Assembly: GCA_907165275.2 (NCBI GenBank)
Contig: OU015650.1
Span: 4,494,001 to 4,558,000, forward strand
Reading direction: 5' to 3'
Length of the DNA stretch: 64,000 nucleotides
From: Zygaena filipendulae
Lineage: Eukaryota; Arthropoda; Insecta; Lepidoptera; Zygaenidae
Below are positions 56,071-64,000 of the stretch, one piece after another. The position numbers and the translations under genes were made by a program. The notes under the pieces are model-generated. The model ran no database searches. It saw nothing but the letters and a program-made list of their open reading frames with translations, and was not told the origin of the DNA. The stretch's first letter is position 1; each line of letters opens with the position of its first letter.

Positions 56071-57262
56071 CGAACGTTGTTACTCGATGTAGTTTTCGAT
56101 TAGATACGAAGCTCGCAATTTCATTAGGTATACGAACAACGAAATATTGACACCGTTTGGATGACTATATACAGATAGATACTATAGACACTACACTGCC
56201 TTAAAACACGGATAATTCGACGTTTTCTAAAAATGAAATCTAGCTAGATCGATTAATCACCCTCGAAATCATGCAGGGCATGCTAAATTTCATGAAAATC
56301 CTTGGAGCCGTTTCTGAGATTCAGATTATATATTATATACTTACATGAATTGCTTGTTTAATGATAGTAGGTAGATAGATAGTTGGTTTGTTCCCTATAG
56401 ACTTTGTTGAGTAGTGTATTAGATATATAAAAAGTAGCAGTCATATAGAGTAGCACAACGTACCTACACGATTAGTTTTAAGCAATTAAGTTAATTTGTT
56501 GAGAAGATGAAAAACAAAATCGTTTGTAAATGACATAAAAACGATTGGATAACAAATACCTAAGCAAAGCAGATTATACCAATTAAAGGAAGATTTTGAC
56601 GTCGTTTCAAAATATGTTATGAGTAGCTACGTAAGTAGGCACTTATTTTTAGTACTTATTGACTTCCAATGGAGCCATGTTAATTGCTATTCTTTCTTTT
56701 ATTAAAATTAGGATTGGTGTTCGAGAATTGTAGAGCAATAATTTCACCAGTGTCACTTTAATGTGGCCATGATATTTGGGGATTTGCTCCAGAAATGGCC
56801 AAGGTGGTTCTTTAATGAGAACTTGTATTGGGAAAACAAGATGGCTGCTATTCATTACCTAGTTACAACTAGACACGCGAGCGGCCATTAGATACCAAAT
56901 CCACGCGATAGGAAATTCATTAATGACTTATATTTTTTTGTCAGACTATAATATAGCCCCGTAGTTCCTCGCCTTTTCCCTTTGAAATTAACGATAAATA
57001 TTCTTCCTTAGCTGACGTACGTCTATTTACGCCTATTACGTACGACGTATTTCTCATGAACTACCGAGTTCCACTTCATAGGTCACGTAGTTTTAGACTT
57101 CATAATGGGATACTTGCATGATTTTTTTTCTTCAGTTTTTTTTAAAGATATATGACCTACTTAAACAAAGCAAGAAAAAGAAAAAATAATGCATGAATTA
57201 ATTAATAGAGCGTTTCAAAGTTCCTACTTTTGACCTTACTTCCAAAACGCAGAATGGCGTCA

Positions 57263-57490
57263 CTAGATCGTAAATACGCCATTACTCTCCTTATTAACCT
57301 GTGATAGAGATGCCACTGTCGTGTTGATAGGCTCATGTGACTCTGACAGACAAGTAACCTCAATATCCACAAGTGAAATTGAGGTTGAACTGTGTCGAGT
57401 TACTTCTAATAGTTCCAGTAAAGAATCGAAATTCATCTTACCAATGCAATTTAATGTAAAATCAAATACGTGTTGACTGTAGATATGCAC
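57263..57490 (-). other. Unrecognised minus-strand open frame, 75 codons
   Basis: Begins MHIYSQHVFDFTLNCIGKMN, contains LLELLEVTRHSSTS and VDIEVTCLSESHE. Composition is protein-like rather than AT-driven, but no family is recognised and there is no partner exon nearby. Could be a fragment of a transposon gene. Confidence 0.2.
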
Positions 57491-59015
57491 TTGGTTTCCT
57501 TTTCCTTCCCAGAAAGGGGTGAGTTATTCCTAAAAAAAAAAATTTAAGTGACGTAACATGTTAAGCGTGCTGTGATTGGTGTTTCGTTGCAACGTTCCGT
57601 TTCACAAAATTAAAAGTTTAGTATTTTGGAAATATATTTATAATTTTTTAATAAATCATTCACGATTATGAATAATATGTATGTCTCGGGCCATATTTTT
57701 GAAATATTGACCTAATTTCTTATAATAAATTTCATACAAGTACCCTATTAGTGAATGAATAAAAACAACCTAGTTTATTAAAATGACTGGTATCCCGCTT
57801 TTATATATTTATACAGTATTCCTATACCTTACAAAATTAGTAGAACTTACATAATATGCGCAAAAGTGAAACTACATAATATATATTATAGCAACCATAC
57901 CTATTTTCAATTTGTGTGGTTGCTGTCTTACAAACATCAGGCGTAAATTATATAATACCTATAAACATAATTTCATTTATCTGTATTATTTTTCTTCAAT
58001 AAATGCAGGATCTTTTCGTTGAAGGAAGCAAGAAAGGACAGCCTATTATTTATTAAAACATATACTTCGTTACAACATTGGTTTAATATATAGGTAAGTT
58101 ATGGCATTAGTATTTAATCTAAACAAACTGCCGAGAAGCGGCGGACGGAGACGGGGCATTTATGTTAGTTAACCGCGGATTATGATGTTGGCTGTAATAA
58201 AGCAATTTATTACCGACTAAGTAACGGCTAGGGCCATCGTCTTCGCTTGTATTTGCGGCCATTAAGCGATAGGTAGGTACTGTAGAGGTTGAGCGATGAT
58301 GATTTGGTTAAAATTCTTTACATATGCTGAAAAAGATTTGCAAGGTTATATAACCTTTGTTTTTTTTTTCTTTTAAAACGAAAGAAATAATTACTTGACT
58401 CATTTTGTTTAGAAATTTTTGTTTTGGATGGATATATCGTGAGGTACTAGACAAACCTCAAAAATCTCTTCGTTCAATCATATATATGTAGGTAGATAAA
58501 AAAATAATACTTTAAGCCCAAAATCTCCAAGCATCTTGGCCGTGTCTTAGTTATGATATAACAAGCGGGCCAGCTAAGCTAAGGCTTACGGAGATTTTAT
58601 TAATTGACACAACATTTTGTGTCCTCTAAAGAAGGTATTTGAACGAAAAACAATACTAATACTTATATAACTTCCTATAGTATAATATAACTTCCTGTTT
58701 CAATAATGAATAATATTGCCATGCTAAATGTATGTGTTCCTTTTTGACACCCGCGAGAATTTGAGGTGAACTCCTTTTATGCATTTTTATGCCCTGAGAG
58801 AAAAATGGCTTGTTCGGTAAAGTTTGCGACCGAAAAATTCCCCACCGAAGATTGGTCAACAGTATTTCTGCTACCGATACTCGGTTGGGCATCCTTAATT
58901 GGTCAGTTTACTTTTTCGTAGTTTGCACATTATTGACACTGTGCGAGGTCGGTCACTCTGCCTGCTGGTCACTGATATTGTGTCGCCAACATATCCTTCG
59001 AGCAACGAAGGGCCA

Positions 59016-59223
59016 TGTTGGTAAATGTAAACGACTTAATGTCAATGTCATTTTGTATTTGACACAGCTAGAGCTGTCAAACTGTTACTCTGTGTAACCC
59101 TGTGTCGTATGTCGAGTCGGCCATTACGTTCGACGTTGTGTACCGTGAACTACCGTGTATGTTGCAAATAAAGTTATCCATCGTAATCCACGCTATTCTA
59201 TCATTTCTAGCCACAACCCTTCA
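59016..59223 (+). repeat. Copia 5' LTR
   Basis: TGTTGGTAAATGTAAACGAC at the start and ..CCACAACCCTTCA at the end; an AATAAA signal lies inside (GCAAATAAAGTTATCC). It carries transcription start and polyadenylation functions by family analogy; no clear TATA box. Confidence 0.93.
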
Positions 59224-59241
59224 GGTTATGGGCCCAGTAGG
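59224..59241 (+). other. Copia primer-binding site (initiator tRNA half)
   Basis: GGTTATGGGCCCAG immediately after the LTR pairs with the anticodon stem-loop of tRNA-iMet (CTGGGCCCATAACC). Copia-type elements prime from a cleaved half tRNA, so the match to the anticodon arm, not the 3' end, is expected. Confidence 0.85.
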
Positions 59242-59357
59242 CGAAATACGCGTAATTCATAAAATATTTACTGTATTTGAACGATTTGATAAAAAACGTG
59301 GAACCGCGTGCCGGTGTGCAGGTATAAGTATAACCTCTCAGACAATCTCCATTCAAC

Positions 59358-62300
59358 ATGACCACGCCGGGTTCATCGTCTTCGCAATTCCCATTGGAAA
59401 AACTAAAGGGATTAGAAAACTACGGAACGTGGAAGTTCCTCATGAAAATGATTCTAATACACGAAGACTTATGGACGTATGTGGAGTCCGATGAGGACTT
59501 TAGTGAAGCTAAAACAAAACAAAAGGCGCAGAAGGCGCTTGCCAGAATTTGTTTGTCTGTAGAACCTACAGCATTTTCTCACGTGAGAAATGCGGTGACA
59601 CCGCACGAAGCATGGAACAACCTGCGCAAGGCGTACGAGGACAGCGGCCTGTGCAGGCGGCTGGGGCTCCTCAGATTAATTTTTGCGACGAAACTACAAA
59701 ACTTTGATAGTATGGAAAGCTATTTAAGCAAGGTAATGGACCTGTCACAGCAACTCTATGACATCAACGCTCCATTAGATGAGTATTTCCTGGGAGTTAT
59801 AATGCTCAGTGGCGTCACACCGGATTATGATCCACTGATAATGGCCCTTGAGAACTCAGGGTTGGAGCTAACAGCAGAAATAGTGCGATCAAAGTTATTG
59901 CAGGAGTACCAACGGAGAGATGAACGTACAGAGACAGACACAAAAAGTACAGCAGCGGCACTAACTACTGAAAAACACAAAAGGTCACCTCCAAAATGCT
60001 TTAGATGCAAGAAAAAAGGCCACTTTATTAAAGATTGTCCAAAAGGTGTAAAACAAGTTGACCCCAAGAAATCCCTCCTCACAGCGTTGGCAGTAAACGT
60101 TGAACACAACCAGTGGTATGTAGACAGCGGTGCTACAAGTCACATGACAAACGATAAAAGTGCTTTCATCAGTGAGTTAGTAGTGTCAAAGCCATTACAA
60201 GTGAGTGTAGCAAATGGTAATAAGTTATTAACCGCTGGCTGCGGAAATGTACAAGTGAATTTGAAAAATGGTGTAAAGACATTAAGTAATGTTTATTATG
60301 TACCAAATCTCACTACAAATTTACTGTCTGTGTCTGAGTTAACTAGAAAAGGTTATAAAGTAACCTTTACTAATAAAAATTGTAAAATTTATGACTGTAA
60401 TGTACCTGTAGCGACTGCTTCTATGCATGATGGTGTTTATAAATTAGATTGTCAGTCGAAGTGTGGGGGGAGGTGTGACAGTTCTTTGTTTACCAGCCAA
60501 GGGGCAACACAGGTGTTAGCGACATCTGTCTCGAGCTGCAGCAATGGTGGTGAGCAGTCTGGTGTGAGGACAGCAGCCACATCACAGGAGGTTTGGCATC
60601 GGCGCCTCGGGCACCTAAACTCAAGAAGCATGAGTTTGCTCAAACAAGGTATGGTCACTGGCATTAAGTATAATAGTGATGTTTTTCAACCTTGTATTGC
60701 TTGCATCGAGGGTAAACAAAATAGATTGCCTTTTCCTAAGAAATCACTTAGTAGAGCTACAGAGGTACTAGGGTTAGTGCATACAGATTTGTGTGGTCCT
60801 ATGCCTAACACATCCTTCAGTGGGGCTAAATATTTCTTAACTTTCATCGATGATTTTACAAGAAAAACTTATGTATATTTTTTGAAGTCAAAGGATGAAG
60901 TATTCAACAATTTTAAATATTTCAAATGTTTAGTAGAAAACATAACTGATAGGAAGATTAAAGTCCTGAGGAGTGATAATGGTGGAGAGTACATGAATTC
61001 AAAATTGCAGGTATTTTTGAAGGAGAATGGCATCCGTCATCAAACTACTGTACCACATTCGCCTCAACAAAATGGTGTGGCGGAGCGTGCCAACAGAACG
61101 ATCATGGAGAAAGCAAGGTGTATGCTTCGTGATGCCGGACTTAAGGAAAAATACTGGGCAGAGGCGGTGAACACTGCGGTGTATTTGAAAAATATAACTC
61201 CTACGAAAGCCGTTATGGGTGCAACTCCTGAAGAGAAATGGACTGGTAAGAAGATTGATGTTAGTCATTTGCGCATTTTTGGTTGTCAGGCTTATGCTAT
61301 GGATCTCACACTAAAGAGAAAGAAATTGGATCCAAAGAGTAAACAGTACATTTTTGTGGGATATTGTGATGAGACAAAAGGTTATAGGCTCATAGATCCT
61401 TCATGTCCTGCGTACTGTGTCAAAGCCAGAGATGTCACATTTTTGGAAAACAAGTTTCACAAAGAACTAGCTTGTACTGATAATGGTGATGAAAAATTTA
61501 ACCAAACTTTAGAAGACTATTCATCAAGTAATTCAAGGTCAGAGAGTCCAGTTGTGAGTCCTACAGTGAGAGATCGAATACCTCAAAGGGACAGCGTGAT
61601 CACAACGGGATCAACACGAGAAAGCATAAACAGATTCGACAACTCCGAGGATGAAACCACATTTGATTGTGATGATACTGCGGACGTAACTTATGTTCCA
61701 GAGGAGGAGTCGTCAGAGAGCTTGTCTACAAGCTGTTCAGAGTATGAAGAACCTGACTCTTCGTTTGCTGGTGCTGCGCTAGTAAACAAATTAAACAGCA
61801 TCATTGATGAGCCAACATCAGTGGAAGAGGCCCTCAGTGGGGATGATGCTGCCAGCTGGCGTACAGCTATGAAAGATGAGTACGAATCATTTATAAAAAA
61901 TCAGTGTTGGATTTTGACAGACAGACCTAAGGATCAGAAGGTTGTGAAATGTAAATGGGTCTTTAAAAGGAAGTATGGTCTCAATGGAGAACTCCTGAAG
62001 TACAAGGCGCGTCTTGTAGCAAAGGGCTATACACAGCGCTATGGCATAGATTATCAGGAGACATTTTCTCCTGTAGTAAGATACTCAACTATACGCACAT
62101 TGCTTGCGATTGCTGCATCATATAACTTGGACATAGATCACATGGATGTCAAGACTGCATTCTTGAATGGTGACCTCCAAGAAGAAGTGTACATCGAACA
62201 GCCGGAATCTTTTAAAGTAAAAGGAGAAGAGAATAAAGTCTACAAGCTGAAAAAAGCCATCTATGGCCTGAAACAAGCTGCAAAGGCTTGGTATGATAAA

Positions 62301-63338
62301 ATAAATTCAGTTCTGGTGGACAAAATGAAGTTTAAAAGATTATCAACTGAGCCATGTGTTTATATTCAGACCGTACACAAAGATATTATAATAATTGCAT
62401 TATATGTTGACGATGTATTTCTGTTCACAAGTCCTAGTTCACCAAAGAAGAGTGAAATTAAGTCAAAACTAATGCTAGAGTTTGAAATGAAGGACCTGGG
62501 ACCGGCACATCATATATTGGGTATGAGGTTATGTAAAGAGAGAGATAAAATTACTCTAGACCAGTCTACCTACATTAAGAATGTATTAGAGAAATTTCAG
62601 ATGACTGACTGTAATCCAGTGTGTACTCCTATGGAAAAGGGAATCAAATTTTCTATAGAAAAGCAAAAAGAAGAAAAATTTGACTATAGAAACTTAATTG
62701 GTTGCCTTATGTATGTTGCAGTGTGCACGCGACCTGACATCTCACACAGTGTGAGTGTGCTCAGTCAGTTCAACGACTCTTACACAGCAGAACACTGGAA
62801 AGCAGCAAAGCGAGTGCTTCGCTATTTAAAAGGTACTGTGGATCTTAAACTGGTATTCACTAAGAGCAATCTGCACATCTCAGCCTATGTCGATGCAGAT
62901 TGGGCAGCCTGTGAACTCGACCGGAAGTCTTATACGGGCTTCGTCTTCAAGGTAGGTAAATCAGTTGTTTCATGGGAAAGCCGTAAACAAAGAACTGTGG
63001 CCCTTTCCAGCACTGAGGCTGAGTATATGGGCATTTCGGATGCATGTAAAGAAGCTCTATTTATAAGAACCTTTTTGTATGAGTTATTTGGTAAACATTA
63101 TGATGTAACCATGTACAATGATAGCCAGTCTGCACAAAAGTTGTCCTCAAACCCTATGTACCATGCTAGAACCAAACATATTGATGTTAGACATCATTTT
63201 ATTCGTGAGATAATATGTAAAGGTATAATTAACATTAATTATTTGTCTACTGATAAAATGACTGCCGATATTTTGACCAAACCATTGTATAAAGTTAAAC
63301 ATGATATGTTTGTTAGAGAAATGTGTCTTATGAAATAA
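59358..63338 (+). CDS. Copia gag-pol polyprotein, 1326 aa
   Basis: One frame from ATG 59358 (A at -3) to TAA, the usual single-ORF copia design. Order: gag with LENYGTWKF near residue 20; zinc knuckle C214-C217-H222-C227; aspartic protease DSGA 256-259; integrase zinc-binding H414, H419, C446, C449; integrase catalytic D477, D540, E576 (35 residues between the last two); reverse transcriptase with YVDD at 1016-1019; RNase H with D1179 and E1220 (DADWA, STEAEY). Integrase before reverse transcriptase defines Ty1/copia and excludes gypsy. No stop, frameshift or missing catalytic residue is visible. Its codon use is its own, not that of dve. Confidence 0.95.
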   Translation: MTTPGSSSSQFPLEKLKGLENYGTWKFLMKMILIHEDLWTYVESDEDFSEAKTKQKAQKALARICLSVEPTAFSHVRNAVTPHEAWNNLRKAYEDSGLCRRLGLLRLIFATKLQNFDSMESYLSKVMDLSQQLYDINAPLDEYFLGVIMLSGVTPDYDPLIMALENSGLELTAEIVRSKLLQEYQRRDERTETDTKSTAAALTTEKHKRSPPKCFRCKKKGHFIKDCPKGVKQVDPKKSLLTALAVNVEHNQWYVDSGATSHMTNDKSAFISELVVSKPLQVSVANGNKLLTAGCGNVQVNLKNGVKTLSNVYYVPNLTTNLLSVSELTRKGYKVTFTNKNCKIYDCNVPVATASMHDGVYKLDCQSKCGGRCDSSLFTSQGATQVLATSVSSCSNGGEQSGVRTAATSQEVWHRRLGHLNSRSMSLLKQGMVTGIKYNSDVFQPCIACIEGKQNRLPFPKKSLSRATEVLGLVHTDLCGPMPNTSFSGAKYFLTFIDDFTRKTYVYFLKSKDEVFNNFKYFKCLVENITDRKIKVLRSDNGGEYMNSKLQVFLKENGIRHQTTVPHSPQQNGVAERANRTIMEKARCMLRDAGLKEKYWAEAVNTAVYLKNITPTKAVMGATPEEKWTGKKIDVSHLRIFGCQAYAMDLTLKRKKLDPKSKQYIFVGYCDETKGYRLIDPSCPAYCVKARDVTFLENKFHKELACTDNGDEKFNQTLEDYSSSNSRSESPVVSPTVRDRIPQRDSVITTGSTRESINRFDNSEDETTFDCDDTADVTYVPEEESSESLSTSCSEYEEPDSSFAGAALVNKLNSIIDEPTSVEEALSGDDAASWRTAMKDEYESFIKNQCWILTDRPKDQKVVKCKWVFKRKYGLNGELLKYKARLVAKGYTQRYGIDYQETFSPVVRYSTIRTLLAIAASYNLDIDHMDVKTAFLNGDLQEEVYIEQPESFKVKGEENKVYKLKKAIYGLKQAAKAWYDKINSVLVDKMKFKRLSTEPCVYIQTVHKDIIIIALYVDDVFLFTSPSSPKKSEIKSKLMLEFEMKDLGPAHHILGMRLCKERDKITLDQSTYIKNVLEKFQMTDCNPVCTPMEKGIKFSIEKQKEEKFDYRNLIGCLMYVAVCTRPDISHSVSVLSQFNDSYTAEHWKAAKRVLRYLKGTVDLKLVFTKSNLHISAYVDADWAACELDRKSYTGFVFKVGKSVVSWESRKQRTVALSSTEAEYMGISDACKEALFIRTFLYELFGKHYDVTMYNDSQSAQKLSSNPMYHARTKHIDVRHHFIREIICKGIININYLSTDKMTADILTKPLYKVKHDMFVREMCLMK

Positions 63339-63559
63339 TAGGTAAGTACATAGTATTTGTATCCAATACAGTAGTAGTAGGGCACTCAGTAATAATAAAA
63401 CTAATCATGTGTTGAGAAGTTTTATATTGTTAAGTTTAAAAATGTAATAAAACAGTAAGTTTTAAGATAAGAAATTGTTTTGTTACATGATAATAAGTTC
63501 CTATTTTTGGGTTTGTTATGTAATGATTTGATTAGTCTGCATACAATGTATACTATGTT

Positions 63560-63695
63560 GTGTTCTTTGTGTGCAGTAATGATTATTTTTGTTTAGATTA
63601 TATACAGAGTGATTATTTTTGTTTAGTCTGTATACAGGTGGATTAAATTTTGCTAAGTCTGTATACAGAGTGATGATTGATTTTGTTTCTTTTAT
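63560..63695 (+). repeat. Short imperfect tandem repeats before the copia 3' LTR
   Basis: Four variants of a unit like GATTATTTTTGTTTAGTCTG-TATACAGAGT follow each other at about 30-36 bp spacing in the untranslated part of the element, a place where other retroelements keep packaging or transport signals (role here unknown). Confidence 0.55.
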
Positions 63696-63748
63696 ACTTT
63701 GCATTAAGGGCCAGTAAGTGTTACTGATTATAGTCGTTTAAGGGCCAG

Positions 63749-63956
63749 TGTTGGTAAATGTAAACGACTTAATGTCAATGTCATTTTGTATTTGACACAG
63801 CTAGAGCTGTCAAACTGTTACTCTGTGTAACCCTGTGTCGTATGTCGAGTCGGCCATTACGTTCGACGTTGTGTACCGTGAACTACCGTGTATGTTGCAA
63901 ATAAAGTTATCCATCGTAATCCACGCTATTCTATCATTTCTAGCCACAACCCTTCA
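63749..63956 (+). repeat. Copia 3' LTR
   Basis: Same 208 bp as the 5' LTR, no difference seen by eye. Preceded by AAGGGCCAG, a short and impure polypurine tract. Confidence 0.93.
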
Positions 63957-63961
63957 GGCCA

Positions 63962-64000
63962 CTGAAACCTTTTCGGTCGCCGTCGGTCTTTCCGTATATA
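63962..64000. other. Right flank of the copia insertion
   Basis: Only 39 bp of host sequence before the window ends; too short to say more. Confidence 0.5.

Larger units (their letters stand above)
55351..59010. other. Intergenic DNA between dve and the copia insertion
   Basis: AT-rich. One GC-richer block (55880-56070), a minus-strand frame at 57263, and A11 at about 57531. The copia insertion point is next to a small hairpin CCTTCGAGCAACGAAGG (58996-59012). No gene is recognised. Confidence 0.4.
59016..63956 (+). mobile_element. Complete Ty1/copia LTR retrotransposon
   Basis: Two 208-bp LTRs (59016-59223, 63749-63956), starting TG and ending CA, look identical base for base. The 5-bp target duplication GGCCA is at 59011-59015 and 63957-63961. 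The primer-binding site GGTTATGGGCCCAG (59224-59237) is complementary to the anticodon region of initiator methionine tRNA, the unusual half-tRNA primer known from Drosophila copia. One uninterrupted gag-pol frame fills the inside. Everything needed for mobility seems present, so this is a very recent insertion, about 3.7 kb beyond the presumed dve 3' end. Confidence 0.95.

Noticed and set aside
59102..59494. 130-codon frame starting in the copia LTR
   Set aside because: Overlaps LTR, leader and gag in another frame; no protein features.

Overview
The window is AT-rich animal genomic DNA, almost certainly from a moth or butterfly (Lepidoptera; species not resolved). The evidence is a split nuclear gene with GT-AG introns, an arthropod-type divergent double-homeobox protein, a copia element primed by the initiator-tRNA fragment, and about 20 copies of a short dispersed repeat ending in ..GCGGGGCACAGCTAGT, which I recall as typical of lepidopteran genomes.

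The one confident host gene is the + strand homeobox gene defective proventriculus (dve), the insect relative of SATB1/2. Five coding exons (12533-12746, 45445-45633, 46306-46535, 51615-52433, 52634-53290) join without a frame break into 702 codons plus a stop. They encode a (Thr-Pro-His)7 tract, a SATB-like oligomerisation (CMP/ULD) domain, a CUT-like domain and two atypical homeodomains. Both homeodomains carry lysine at position 50 and the 10-residue insertion before helix 3. The start codon is not in exon 12533 (an in-frame TGA sits just upstream). A TATA-containing candidate promoter with a 9-codon first exon at about 2716-2808 has the right splice phase and could supply it.

Layout: 1-2684 upstream DNA with one possible regulatory block; 2685-2808 candidate promoter and first exon; 2809-12532 repeat-rich DNA; 12533-12746 first confident exon; 12747-45444 a 32.7-kb intron; 45445-53290 the remaining exons, with a SINE in the 672-bp intron; 53291 to about 55350 3' UTR; 55.4-59.0 kb intergenic; 59016-63956 an intact 4941-bp copia retrotransposon with 208-bp LTRs that look identical and a GGCCA target duplication.

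The 32.7-kb intron holds two extreme, almost pure microsatellites 790 bp apart: (ATTCT)156 at 15754-16535 and about 851 uninterrupted GGAT units at 17325-20729. Both grew inside or at the tail of transposable-element copies, and the same intron holds a sister copy of each element with only 3 (38586) or 5 (35925) units. The intron also has several compact clusters of TAATCC-like sites, the expected target of lysine-50 homeodomains such as Dve itself, which suggests (inference only) autoregulation or Otd/Ptx input. The rest is LINE, SINE and MITE debris and DNA in which I see nothing.
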